From contig NC_092583.1 in the NCBI RefSeq assembly GCF_037975245.1, forward strand, positions 10,330,764 to 10,394,763: a DNA stretch of 64,000 nucleotides, in the 5' to 3' direction. Source of the DNA: Apostichopus japonicus. Lineage: Eukaryota; Echinodermata; Holothuroidea; Aspidochirotida; Stichopodidae. Numbering within the stretch: position 1 is the first letter of the stretch; every line of letters begins with the position of its first letter. Shown in pieces: positions 1 to 12,240 of the stretch. The translations under genes and the position numbers were made by a program. The notes under the pieces are model-generated. The model saw nothing but the letters and a program-made list of their open reading frames with translations, was not told the DNA's origin and did no database searches.

Positions 1-276
1 ACTGCCACTGTACAGTAAAGATTCATGCACCTTTGTCTGTAAGTGTAACTGTAACAATATCTCACTTCACATGTCGGCCAACATCTCTTGAGAGATGGTA
101 AATGACAATACCAGAGAAATAGTAGTTAAATCCATCAATAGGTGGCACCATGGAATTTGTATAGTTGCCGCTAAACTTTCAAAACTGTTTGAGAGAGCTT
201 ATTATCTTTAGTATTTTTACTGATTTTAGACAGATGAGTTTTAGTCTTGACAGTTATAGTCCAAGAGAAATGTCAA
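1..276. other. Unannotated left edge
   Basis: I see no coding exon, RNA gene or recognisable repeat here. The sequence is ordinary AT-rich non-coding DNA running into the microsatellite that starts near 277. Confidence 0.5.
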
Positions 277-575
277 AATGCTAATAATGCTAATAATAAT
301 GCTAATAATAATGCAAATAATAATGCTAATTATAATTATAATGCTAATAATAATGCTAATAATGCTAATAATAATGCTAATTATAATGTTAATTATAGTT
401 ATAATGCTTATAATAATGCTAATAATGCTAATAATGTCTAATAATGCTAATGTCTAATAATGCATGTCTAATATTGTCTAATATGTCTAATATGTTGAAT
501 ATGTCTAATAATGCTAAATTATCATGCTAATAATAATGCTAATGTCTAATAATGCTAATAATAATGCTAATAAAT
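277..575. repeat. AAT/GCT-rich compound microsatellite
   Basis: Short units such as AATGCTAAT and AATAATGCT are repeated many times, with ATGTCTAAT variants from about 437 onward. One forward frame stays open for 64 codons and would encode almost only Asn and Ala. That follows from the trinucleotide content and is not evidence of a gene. The repeat is degenerate toward its right end, which suggests an old array that has gained point changes. Confidence 0.9.
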
Positions 576-1551
576 GTCTCTACAGCTATTCTGATATTCA
601 CCATTAAAATAAACTAAATCACTCGAATGCTCCTTTAAGGCTAAACTAATGATGAAATTAACCCATTGTTTTATAAATTCTAATAACCCAACCACAACAT
701 ATTCTTTTATCATGATATAGACAACAGACCACCCACAGATCATACATCCAAAAACCATATTCCAATTCAGTTTTGAGCTGTACCTGAGGGACAGAATATA
801 TGGTCTGTGCATTAGACTACACTATTCAGTCACTTTAACTGATGACCCTCAACTGTTTAAAGGGACTTTTCTCAAAAATACAGAAATATTTCCTGAACTG
901 TTGAACGGTGTTTTTTTAACGTTCTTACAACGTAATAAAATTAAGTTTGAGCCTAATAGGTATCCTGCGAACAAGATCAATAATCCAAGAACTGAAAATT
1001 TCTAATAAGTTGATCATTTACTGGAATTAATAGTGATCTTATAAACTGTCTGGGTGACCCCTGCTTTGTGGTGTGTTAATACTATCCTTTAATGTCATAA
1101 TTTAAATATAAATTTGGAAACAATCGACAGAAAGCTGGAGTGACAGCTTACCAATTAAGTGTTCATCAGTCCAATACTCTCAAAAATGTAAAAGGTTCTC
1201 TTTGCCACACATTCATTCAGTTTGCCTTTATTTTTCACAAAGATGTCCAAAAGTCATCGTTTTATGGAAAAGGTTGAAAAGCTGAAGATTTAAGTTTAAA
1301 ACAGTAATTTCCATTATTATTGCCACACACAATTGCACCCTGATCAAATGAATAATTATGAACAAGTGTAACCAACCAATTATAAATCTCATCAGAGCAA
1401 AAAAAGAAAAAAAAAAACAACAGAAATGTGGGTTGTTATATTGCAAAGTCTCTCACTTTAATTAGTGCGTTAATAGAACTCTCGGTAGTTTACAGTAACG
1501 CTAGAATGATCAGAACTGCTCTGATTCAGACCACACTGACAATTTCTTCTC
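576..1551. other. Unannotated AT-rich DNA
   Basis: No exon with supporting splice signals, no RNA gene and no clear transposon ends were found. Short open frames on both strands have no recognisable protein motif. Confidence 0.5.
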
Positions 1552-2120
1552 ATGTGTGTATGTATGTATGTATGTATTTTGTATGTATTTTAGATTCTAC
1601 TGCAATCAGGAACTCGCGAAGAAGCCTATTGGTTTATCAAAGCCACAAGCTAACCGAAGTCAGTCTCTTACATTCATATTTAACGTCCATGATTATGAAT
1701 TGTCAATTGTCAATTACTTTGTAACTGGACGACATACATTAATCTTGGAGTAACTAGAACCAGGGACCTTATCATTGATTGGAAGGCACCGGCGTCAGGC
1801 GCGTAGCCAAGGGGGGGGGGGCGAAGGGGGCAGCCGCCCACCCACCTTGAGCATATTTTTTACAATTTTTTTTAAGGTTTTTATGATATCGCTAGTATTT
1901 TCAAAAGAGAAAATGCTAAGATGCAACTAACAAGGCCTGGGAAGTGCCATTTCCGGCGATCTGGGAGGCATTTACAGCCAAAATTTTCTTGTAAGCTTCG
2001 CGCCAACCATGGTGGCGCTACGCTTAGATAGTTTGCAATGCTGAATCTACAGAATCGCCCCTCCCTTGGCAAATTCCTGGCTACGCGCCTGACCGGTGTT
2101 AACCACTGAGCTAACACTCC
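1552..2120 (-). mobile_element. SINE-A copy 1, tRNA-derived, interrupted by a hAT MITE
   Basis: On the minus strand the element begins with a tRNA-like head near 2120. The A-box-like string TAGCTCAGTGG is followed, after the interruption, by a B-box-like GGTTCTAG. A body of about 170 bp then ends in a tail of ATAC/ATACAT repeats at 1552-1600. This layout (pol III head, body, simple-repeat tail) defines a tRNA-derived SINE. The head is split by a 296-bp DNA transposon at 1796-2091. The body matches the copies at 27681, 27900 and 52281, which establishes a family. Confidence 0.85.
1788..2099. mobile_element. hAT-type MITE with 8-bp target duplication, inserted in SINE-A
   Basis: The element itself spans 1796-2091. 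It starts CAGGCGCGTAGCCA and ends with the inverse, TGGCTACGCGCCTG. The flanking octamers are ACCGGCGT (1788-1795) and ACCGGTGT (2092-2099), which differ at one base. An 8-bp duplication with CAG...CTG ends is the hallmark of hAT transposons. At 296 bp it has no transposase and is non-autonomous. Its interior (for example GCGCCAACCATGGTGGCGC near 2000) is related to the nested element at 59159-59997. It is younger than the SINE it interrupts. Confidence 0.88.
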
Positions 2121-3140
2121 ACATGTAACACCTGAAGAAATCACAGCATCAGATCTTTCAAGGTTATTGTTGTGAATTTTACACATTACTGGGCCACTAC
2201 TAGGGAGAGATGTCATAGGGACCACTTAACTCTAAGATATTGTATATTACTCCTCACCAAAACCACTTTTTAAGTTTGAAATGTGTCACCGTCTTGTGCA
2301 AAGTTGTCATCGAGAAGGTAAATTATCTAATAATTACCGTTTTACAGTATCGTAGACAACTCTTCATTGCCAAGTGCTTTTCATGCTTCTCTCTTATTTG
2401 TAACGTCATAAATCTTAGCCGTTTGTTAACACCTTTGAGTTTATGATTTTGCACTGTTGCTGCTGACATACACCACAACAGTGAGAACATCCAGGACTTC
2501 ATACACCAATACAAATAACATTTTCATTAAATGCAAAAGAAAATAAGCCCAGGAGTGTGCCTGGCATATCTCTGTCAGGCTTTTTTCAGGTTTATTTCCA
2601 GGTCAAAAAGCTAGATTAATCTGTCTGATATTTGGAAAATATAGGAAGCAGCAGTCTCCAACATGGCATGACAAATCACATTTATAGGCGACATGGGAGT
2701 CATAGGATGTTTGTTTTATGTCATCAGCGCACTTCATGTATTTAAGAACTGTCATTAAACTCTCCCTCTAGTCTAAGCTGGACAATTTTTCTGATCTTCG
2801 TATTGGATAGAACTATATAATTATACAAGGTGAAAGACATAATTGTATCAAATAACCGAACAGAAAATGGAGGGAGAGGTGGGGGTGTGGTGGGGTGGGG
2901 GCAGTGATCTGGAGTGTTTGTGAGTTATTCATTTTTCAACTCAATTGATTGAGACAGGGCCCACACAACAATTAGGTCAGCAAATACTACAAGGGTAAAA
3001 AATATATCCCATAAGAATTGATGACAGTAATTGCTATGCAACCACAGTTTATTTTCAAAAATAATGTAAGCAAATAACTAGTTTAGCCAAATAATTTGAA
3101 ATGACAGAAACTAGGAATTATATATTAGATTAAATATATG
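2121..3140. other. Unannotated AT-rich DNA
   Basis: No gene or mobile element ends recognised. There is a short G-rich run near 2870-2905. Confidence 0.45.

Positions 3141-3196
<56 letters not shown>
3141..3196. repeat. (TA)n microsatellite
   Basis: A near-perfect alternating TA tract of about 50 bp, followed by further degenerate TA-rich DNA to about 3275. Confidence 0.95.
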
Positions 3197-3199
<3 letters not shown>

Positions 3200-4873
3200 A
3201 TTTGAAATAACAGTAAGTAGGAATTTTATATTATATTACATATAAATATATATTAATTAATTATATATGTGTATATGTTTACAGGGCCAGCTGATAAAGG
3301 AATTGGCTTTGATTGGGGTCATGGTAAGAGTGGTGAAAGAGGAGGATCAGGGCCAGATTTATTGGGTCCAGGGATCCCAATGTAGGACCCCCAAAGGTAG
3401 ATGACCAAAATTACTCAAACATTACTACAAGCTTATACATGTGTTTAAATATATATGTATTAGTTACATTCTTGCTGAAAGCCTGCCTTAAAGGAGGCCA
3501 GAGTGACACTACCTACGAGCAAGGAAAATTGCACATTTTCTTGAAGTTGTAAACTAATGATTGAGTAACCTTTGGGCTATTGCAACAGCAATAACTACAA
3601 AAACAACATGCATATACAACAGATGAGATCAGAATAGTGTATTTTGTTCTCACCGAGTTGATGTTGGTGCCCGTCTGTACCTTCTGCTGAAAACATTGTT
3701 GGCTATACTAGGTTTTATTTTCAAACACTCCTTCCCATCCTCTCCTAGATTTTCTCCTCTCCCTCTCCTAGACTTTCCCTCCCCTATTCCCCCACCCCCC
3801 AACATCTCCCCTCATGTGGCTAATAGATGAAATTGTTAGTGTATGCTCCCCCAACACAAGAAGGCAAAATATACAACCAATTTTGATCAATCTGGCATAT
3901 TCATTGGCCAGGCCGATAAAAATGTTCCAAAAAGAGCAGAAGAGCAAGTTTGGTCACAACAAAAATGGATTGGATTTGAGAGGTTGCAACAGGTCATTCA
4001 CCTGGTGTAGGTCTGACCTCATTTATCTCCCAGTTCTCTCTCTCTCTCAAGATCCTGTGGAGGATGGTTTCCAGATTACAGGAAATCGAGATGCAGCCGC
4101 CTCTCAGAGGAATAGACACCCATGAAAGAGATGAACAATATTTTCCTGATCAGGCTACACGCCCATGTTCATTTAAGGGTCTCGGTATTTATCGGAATGC
4201 TATTTTTCATAATCATTGAGCTATTTAACCCAGGAAGGAAATTTAAGGAAAAAGGTAGAAAAGGGACCCAGGGTAATAACTTTCTAGCCCAAAGGAGAGA
4301 TGGATGGAGGTAGGGTATTATTTGAGGTCAAAAAATAAAAAAATATTCCCAGGGAACAAGAATGAGATGTATGTAGGAGAAGGTACTGGAGGGAAAATAC
4401 AGCTGGAAAGATCCAGTTAGTTGGTAAAAAAGTGATTTTTCAACAATAAATGATAAAACTGTGTGTTTGTGTGTGGAAGAATTTATACATTTAATTCAAA
4501 TATCTTTGGGTTTGATGAGATGTTTACTAATTGTTGTCATAAGAAACAAGTTAAACAATACATACCGATATAAAGTTCTTCTGATAAAATATTAGAATTG
4601 AGGATGCTCTGGGATTCGATCCACTCAAGGAGCTGGAGAGTGTCTGGTTGGGCTTTGAGGGTCAGGGTAACTTAAAGGTTTACTGACAAGGCAATAACAT
4701 TTACCTAGTGTCATTTTTGTAATTTGGGTGGATAGAGAAAGGGAAAGGGGAAGATTAAATAAGGAAGAGAAGGTGACTACTATCATCAATATTGGCCATT
4801 TGGTACGAGATGTTCCAGTTTTGCTACAAAAGAACCATTGTGTTGAGTATGTAGTTTACATTGATAAGGATCT
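3197..4873. other. Unannotated DNA
   Basis: Contains a pyrimidine-rich strip at about 3725-3810. Open frames at 3814-4125 and 4122-4313 lack recognisable motifs and convincing splice sites. No gene is called. Confidence 0.45.
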
Positions 4874-4883
4874 TTGCTATTTA

Positions 4884-5155
4884 TATGTAGCACGCATGTG
4901 GGAGAAGCTCGCAAGGGATTATGGATTACAACTTTCACGTCAGGTGGCTTCCAATTCAACAAATTAACTCAATTTTTTTTTTACAATTTAGAAAGTCATT
5001 TCAGATGGGAAAACCGAAGATTGCTCTTGGATAAAAAAACCCACCATACAATGACCCGGCTGGGTATCGAACCCTGAACCTCCTGATTGCTAAGCCTCGT
5101 TACTTTTGAATGACACCACCTTTATCCACTCAACCACAGCACCAACTACTTGGAT
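4884..5155 (-). mobile_element. SINE-B copy 1, tRNA-derived
   Basis: On the minus strand a type II (Leu/Ser-like) tRNA-derived head lies at about 5040-5155. The B-box-like GGTTCGATACC is seen as its complement near 5065, and the A box TGGTTGAGTGG near 5140. The body is shared with the copy at 20276-20582, including the conserved stretch that reads on the plus strand as gggagaa..cccgcaagg..ttatggatt. The copy is diverged and its 3' tail is missing. Confidence 0.75.
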
Positions 5156-7180
5156 TTTGTTGTACATCATCTTTGAACCTTTGTCAAAGGTTGGCCCAGG
5201 AAACTGCATGCATCATTGGCTATAGTATAGGTGTGTGCTAGATATTCTACTTAAAAAAAAATATCTTCTTAATCCCCCCCTCCCTTACCATGTCCCTAAT
5301 CAGTGGCTTCAATAGCAAGGTCACTACCCTGGGTACATTTATGTCATTGGACACCCTTTTTCAAGTCTTCATATCTCCATATGTATATTATGAAGAAAAG
5401 AAGAATATATTACTCTTTATTCCAAACTTCCCCAGGCACTCTAATAAAGCCCTGTTCAAGGAACGTGGCCCTCCTTCCTCCCCCCTCTCATCGAGCCTGC
5501 TCCAAGTTACCCAACCAATTGACAGCTGGACGGATTGCCAGTAAAAAAGCCTTGAAATCTCTGTGCCTAATGAGAAACACAACACATACAGCGGATAGTC
5601 CGTACTTTTGTTCAAAACTGCTTGTAAAATAGTTCATCCACCTGACAAACAATTAATTTGCTAGCCAAAAGATAATACAATATACAAATCACTCATCTAT
5701 TACTTCCTTGAAGTTTCCTCCACACATGACATCCCAACCAAATCTTTCGATAAATATTAATCCGACAGGGAGATTTTTTTGATATATATTTTTTTGATCT
5801 CGAGAATCAACAAAATGATTAAAATAGTGATGTAAAAGTCGAGTCTGTAGTCCATCAATTTTTCGGTTGGAATAGAGAAAGGCAAGAAGAAGATAGGAAA
5901 TTTAGATTTTTAACGGTTGAGTAAAACGCTTCACGGTTAACAAATGAGCATGAAAAGATGTGAGTCACTATTTAAAATTGCTCAAAGACCTCCGTAGCTA
6001 TTAAGTTGTAAATTTGTTCTACGTTTATCTTTCATTAACTGGCTGCATTTGGGCGCTAAACAAGCATAATTCCAAGGATATTAATATATAAAAAACTCAT
6101 CCATGTTCTGTTTTTTATTCTTTCAAGATTGCTGTTGTTCTGTTCACTTTTTTTTTGCTGTTGAAAGTTAAGATTTTTTCTTCTTTTTTTCTCTTTTACA
6201 CCGCCAAAAATTTAATGACGTGACTCATCGTAGGGTAAGCACCGTGCTACCAGGATGCCTTGTGGATAAAGGATTGCGCTCAGACCGTATTCGCGAACAG
6301 GGTTTTCTCAATTTCATAGATCGGAGAGAATCTCAGCCGATTGCCAAAGGTGGTCTTTTGGTAAGTGTTGGGACTCGGCTCTCATGTATTGTCGAGAGGA
6401 CCGAAATGAGAATATCTTGAGACGTAATGGCCCAGGGGGGCAGGAGTAAGTGTGGATAGAAAGAAAATAATGTAAGAGGGTTCAAAGAATTGGATGTGTA
6501 GGGCATGAGGTTGAATTTCTAAATAACATAATCAGTGCTAAATTACGACTTCCAGATTTCAACACCAGTACTTTAATAATTCGCTGTTTGACTCGAATTA
6601 TGAGACGTGATGATTGAAGAAATCAAATGACACACAATAACCTTGCAGAAGCATGTTGAGCTTGACTTATGTCATTGATGGTGCGACCAATATCTGAAAT
6701 TACCAGATTGAAGGGATTATTCACAACGAAACCAAAACGAAATGGAGGAAATTGTTTAACCGTACAATTTCTTTATCTATCTTTTACTATTTCATTTTTG
6801 TTTCTCTTTTTCTTTGTTTTTCCTTTTATTCTTTTCTTTTTTAAAGTAAGTGCAAGTAAATATTAAGGCAAAAAATAATTTTATCTTTAATGTGCATGGA
6901 CATATTTTTGTATTTATTAATTGGGTATTTTGTTTGAGTGCCGTTATAGTGGTATATGCAAGAAGGAAATTTGAGTGAAATCACTTTTACATTTAATCAA
7001 ATCATATCCCCCCCCCCCCCCCATGTTTTTTCCAGTACTATATACATGAGGTTAGCATTTGAACTTTAGTAAAACCTCAGATAGATATGCAAATTACAGC
7101 AAAAGCTTTATTTTATTAATCTTTTCTTGTCATAGGAAGGATATTTGCACAAGTGCATGTGTCGGTATATATAAGTACAT
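5156..7180. other. Unannotated AT-rich DNA
   Basis: No recognisable exon or element. Homopolymer runs include a C tract at about 7009-7022. Confidence 0.45.
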
Positions 7181-7226
7181 GCTTATATATGTAAAACCAT
7201 ATATATAAATATATATATATATATAT
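7181..7226. repeat. Degenerate TA-rich microsatellite
   Basis: Imperfect TATA/ATAT repeats, the cleanest part being about 7208-7226. Confidence 0.8.
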
Positions 7227-7240
7227 CATTGAAAACATAA

Positions 7241-7766
7241 TGAGTTGGGGGCACAGGGAGAGCACAGCACTAGCTTAGGGGGGCACAATGTTTATTTGTG
7301 AATGCAGTCAGGGGGAGGGCTCTAAGGGGGAGGGGGTTGATTAATTAAGGGTTCTTAGATGCAATCTGGTGCTATATTTTGCAACTTGAAGTAACTTTAT
7401 GTTCAAGAATTTTCGGGCTTAGTCTGTCCGATATATATGTTTTCAATTGAGGCGGATAAAAAAGTTATACAAAAACTGGAAATTAACCCTTTTGATTTGA
7501 TAATGTTTTGAAATAAGAGTGTTGAAAATTGAAATTCATGCAGGGTACTAGTGAAGTTTAAGCACTAGCGGTTCACGCCGGGGCCTCTGTGACCTTGTTA
7601 GTGAGAAAACAACTGGTTATTGTGATGGTCGATGGAAAGAAGTTTCACTGAAGAACATAATACGTTTCGTCATTTGTAAATAAAGTTTTTGCTTGAGTAA
7701 TTTTTTTAACACTACAAATTGCATCTGGGGGGGGGAGACCCTGTGCCCCCCAGGCACACCCCTTGT
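7241..7766. mobile_element. hAT-like element remnant
   Basis: The right end reads ccccccaggcacacccctt, and its inverse shares GGGGGCACAGGG with the left edge near 7247. An internal stretch at about 7358-7395 (agatgcaatctggtgc) is the reverse complement of the subterminal sequence of the well-delimited hAT element ending at 62561. No clean 8-bp duplication was found, so the boundaries are approximate and the copy is probably old or partial. Confidence 0.45.
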
Positions 7767-9408
7767 TACTCAATTTTGTTTGCTCTGATTAAAAAAAGCA
7801 ATGAGATAAAAAAAAATTGTAACTTGAAGCTAATTATAATATAGCACTGTCAATCACTGTCAAAGCATACTACCTAGTAACCCCCCCCCCCCACACCTCC
7901 CCCTCTGACCCCAATCTCTTAACAAAGTAAATATTTACAAAAGAATTAAACAATATTTTCCCACAAATACCTGCAGTTCAAAATGCAAAGCTCGTCCATC
8001 CAACTACTAATTCATGACTCACATTAATTCACAGTAAAAATTTAGAATAAGCTTCAACTGTTTAATAATGATGTATTTACCTTAAGGGTAGGTCACAATT
8101 TTCTTGAGGTCAGGCTAAAGGGGGGGAAGAAAAAATAATAATGAAAAAAAAAAAGTACAGTGAGTTGAAATAATTTCTATATCTGTCAGTCCTTAATTCA
8201 CACTTCAGTAAAGTAAAAAAATGTAAAAAGAATAAGTTTTTTAACGTCTGCAAGCCTCGGGCAAGTTTTCTCGACTGATTATGTGTGTGTGTGTTTATAC
8301 ACATATGAAGAATTTGATCATGTTTCTTCATCAAGTTTCCAAGAATGTTTGCAATAAGATTTTCTCTTTCTTGTCGGTTCGTGTACGCCTGGCTGATTTA
8401 GTTTCCCCTTTGCCCCCGTCAAACCTACTCGACTGCCCGGTTGTCTACTTGTTTAACGTCCCAACCGGGGTGTTTGCTGCACTAAATAGAATTGAATGAT
8501 AAATTCATGACTTTAGAGTGTAGTAGTGGTTCTGGTCTCTCTCTCTCTCTCACTTCTGCACCTGCAATAATATTGAGTGTTAATTTAAAAAAAAAAAAAA
8601 AACCAGCATCATTCCTCCTCAGTGATGGATCAACCATTTCTCAGAGGAGAGAGAGAGGTCCTGCACGGGAGACAGTTATCGACAGATACTGAAATTACTA
8701 TGGTGCATAAGGAAACACATCAGTCTAAAGTAAGTGATAGGGGTGCCTCATTTAAACAACTTGACGTTTCAATGCGATGGGTAGTTTTTAGTGCCATAAT
8801 TAATATTTTTAAGAAGAGTAGTCTCTGATCTCTCTGAGCCTTTCCTTGGATCCTGAGTTTTGTGGCTATTTTTTAACCTATTGTAATATAAGTGTTGCTG
8901 GTCTGATGTAAATTGATATAACAAAGCTATATTTAATATAAAGGTTTCATTAAAGTTTCAGACATTTCCCAGTTATCAAACTGGCAGATTTGAGCTGGAA
9001 TATTGACCAGCAAGACGGTGCATCTAGTTAATCTTTTATCATGTAATTTCAGCAACAAGATGAACAGTTCGTGCAGACTTATAATGTTACTACATGATAA
9101 TCTCTGATATATCTCTGATATCTTCAAACAATGCATTTAATAGTTTCTGCATCATAACTCACACTACGATATGACTAAAAAACATTGGGGAAAAAAATGT
9201 TACCATTTTAAGCACATTGAATATCTATGGCATGTAATATATTTTCATATACATTTATATATATTTTATTTGTTATATATATATATAGTGAAATAAATGG
9301 TAAAGCGTTTGCATACACATTTGTAAACAGTTTACGTCCTAGATCCTCAAACATAAACTTTCCTTCTAGATTTATCAAATGCATGGTCACCACTAATCAT
9401 GCCATATG
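7767..9408. other. Unannotated DNA with simple repeats
   Basis: Holds a C run near 7880-7892, a GT run at 8281-8294, a CT run near 8537-8551, an A run near 8587-8602 and a TA run near 9275-9288. No gene recognised. Confidence 0.45.
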
Positions 9409-9410
9409 CA

Positions 9411-9640
9411 GGCCCGTAGCCAGAGTAACCCACTTTTGCGGGGGGGGGGGGGGGTGAGGGGAGAACATCAATGTAGGAAGGATGCCATCCTGGGGAGGGA
9501 TGGAAGGGTAAGGATCTAAGTTGAGGGAAACTTTTTGCTTATCTCAGGGGGGCTTATATGCCAAATGATGCAATATTTTCCATCTTTTATAGTGGAAGGT
9601 GCATAGTGGAAGGTTAAGGGGGGGGGGCAGGGAGGGTACT
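9411..9640. mobile_element. hAT-like element fragment
   Basis: The left edge reads CAGGCCCGTAGCCAG, close to the hAT end at 1796, and is followed by a long G run. An internal phrase around 9535-9575 (cttatctcaggggggctta, then atgccaa) recurs at about 63880-63910 in another hAT-like fragment. No matching right end or target duplication was found, so this is a partial or decayed copy. Confidence 0.45.
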
Positions 9641-11219
9641 TCCCCTCATGGAAAATCAGAGTAGTAACAAAAGCAACCCCAAACGGTGCTCTCTCGCTGA
9701 AAATCTGAAAATACGTCCAGCTTTTAAATGTTCACAGGATCCCAAGATCCCGGGTGTTGACATTGCGATGGTTATAAACGGTTCAGGTTTGACAATTAAC
9801 CGAATAAACGGTTCATTCTGTTTATTGTTAACTGGTTAATTGGTTGTTTTTTGGGATGGCTAAACAGTTATCAAAAGTACAAAGTTTCCCCCCCCCCCCT
9901 CCCCTCATCAAACTAAACAACAATGTTTTATAATGTTAAGTTTCTTAACTCAAACTCCCTGCTGTGACTCTTATCCTACATTGGATGTTGATGCACTCGC
10001 TGGGAGCTAGAAAACCTGTGTCAATCACCAATTGGAAAGAAAACCCACAGTTGTTGACATTTCGTGCAGGACGGAATCTCTCTAAAGAAAATCATAGGAA
10101 TCATACACTACATTAAGATAAATGTCAAATTATATTTTCTATTTAATTAAAGTCAATAAAAACATCATGGAAAGTAAAAATAAACATCCTTAGCCAGAGA
10201 TGACAGAACAAGAGACAAAAACAAAAGTATTTTTATCCTTCTATCCTTTCTGCTGTCTCAGTAGGATGAAAGTTGAAATCCAATTTATCATTCAATTTGG
10301 TTTTATTGCTCTATCTCACACCTTAAATGAAAACTGGCAGTTGGCTGCGAGGGTTTTCAAAACTCAGTCTTAGCTAGCGGATGCGAAAAATATCCAGAGT
10401 GAAAAGAAAAAAATTCAATATTAAGCTATATCCACAGAATCTACTTACCCGACTACTTGAAGTGAGAGGAATAAATTATGTCTGATAAGATGATGGGGAG
10501 GGTGGGGGGGGGGAGTAAAATATGGTAAGGAAAAAAAGTTCAAATGTTGAATTTTGTTTTAAGTAATTGAATTGAATTTGTTACAATCTGGTGGCATAAA
10601 TGATAATATTTAATGGATGATAATTTAGGCAGAATTTTACTCTTGATGCATGTCATAGTCGAAGGAAGCAAGAAATAAAATGAAGTGCTAGTACTGCTTC
10701 TGTAGCGATGCTGATTATGAAAATATTCACCTTTAAAAAATAACTGGAAAGGTCCTTTAAATGTAAGCTATGAACATCATAGTTTGACTGTTGCTCAGTG
10801 CAGATCTTAAATAGGATAATCCATGCTAATCCTTTATTTTATCAATTCCAATATCGCTGAATCTAGACATGTTCTTTTAACATCATTTAAAAACAACAGG
10901 GCATCCCTCGATGACATTCAACCCTATTTGTCCTTAACAAATTTATAATTCATTGACCCAGCATATATGATAATATTTCAGAAATCTTATGCTGAATTCC
11001 CATCATTGACCTTTTGTGTTGTGTCTGAGGAATTGACTTAAAAGGTTAGATTTAATTAGTCCTCCATTAGTATAGAGTCACACATTAAACCAGTGATGAA
11101 ACTGGGCTGTTGAAAATTAAAGGGTCACTTCTGGGGGTCATTTGTGGAATATAGAAATAGAAATTAACAGGACTGATAGCATTGTTTCTAACTTTGTGCC
11201 TTAATTAGTGCCAGCACAT
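9641..11219. other. Unannotated AT-rich DNA
   Basis: Nothing recognised apart from short C and G homopolymer runs (about 9888-9905 and 10505-10513). Confidence 0.45.
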
Positions 11220-11224
11220 TCATC

Positions 11225-11480
11225 CAGAGGTTACATGTTGTTTTAGTTAGACCCAGATCAAATCAACGTAACCTTCCATCCAGTTTGCAAAACTGCCTGT
11301 TTAACTTAGATCCAGATCAAATGTACCTAACCATCCGTCTAACTTACACAGTACCTGTTTAAGTTAGATCCAGATCAAATCCACCTAACCTATTGTCCAG
11401 AGTTTACATATTGCCTGTTTAAGTTAGATCCGGATCAAATCAACCTAACCTTTTGTCCAGGGCCATTATAAATGCTGTCC
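11225..11480. repeat. Four-unit minisatellite, period about 59 bp
   Basis: The string TTAGATCCAGATCAAAT or a one-to-two-base variant starts near 11247, 11306, 11364 and 11424, so the period is 58-60 bp. Each unit continues with a CCTAACC-like block and a cttgtccag/catccag-like block. The units differ by several bases, so the array is not very recent. No coding meaning was found. Confidence 0.8.
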
Positions 11481-11789
11481 AACTTACACAAAAAGCTAGA
11501 TTGAGATCCTGTCCCTGTAGAAAATTCTGCTAATGTTGCAAATAAAAGAATGGAAAGTAATATCTTCCCCCACCCCCTATCCCCAGCCCCCTTCCTCCTT
11601 CCTGCTATGACTATGTTGTGAGAAGAGTTACTTGATGGAAATATCTTCATTAATTGTTTTCCTTTTACCTCTCTTTAAAATAACTCTTCCCTTAACCCCT
11701 CCTCCTCCTCCATTTCTAGGATTCCCCTCTGATGCTCACTTCCTCTATATTCATTCTGTTCTTGTCGAAAATATGTTATGACATTTGCT

Positions 11790-12240
11790 GAAAACATTAC
11801 TCTCCTTTTCAGCTAGAAAATTAGCTGATCCCCAATCGGTCAGCCAGATTTGCCAAACCTCTCTCAACGCTCCGAGGAGACAGGGATCGAGGATAATTAC
11901 ATCTGCATCTCCCCGAGCAGGATGCAGAAAGTACACTCGGTTCTGTTTTTCCGAGGCAGGCTTCTCTTCTGACGGAGCCAATTAAATTTCAACTGGGATT
12001 GGCATGCAAGTCAAAACATATGTACCATCGCTGATAAGTGATCGGCAGCGGCAGAGAGAACCGAGATACGCTCCCTGGGATTGTGAGAGGGATCAATTTT
12101 AATTGCGGGAGTCAGGAAGCAGCTCTCATCTTGCACTGGGAGGTATTACGAGGGAATCACACTAGGCTTAGACCTCCTCATCAGCACCCAGAGTGCAGGA
12201 ACCTGATCTTCATCTATAGCAACCAACAAAAATAATCTGA
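11790..12240. other. GC-richer unique block, candidate conserved non-coding element
   Basis: This block is more GC-balanced than its surroundings, free of simple repeats and rich in mixed-composition motifs such as gataag and tttaattg. It has open frames on both strands but no recognisable protein signature and no clear exon borders. Regulatory function is only a suspicion from composition. Confidence 0.2.

Noticed and set aside
247-441. Asn/Ala-only open frame
   Set aside because: Product of an AAT/GCT microsatellite.
1881-2225. 114-codon minus-strand frame
   Set aside because: Spans a hAT MITE and SINE flank; no recognisable domain.
7241-7766. Complete hAT element
   Set aside because: No matching pair of ends and no 8-bp duplication; kept only as a remnant.
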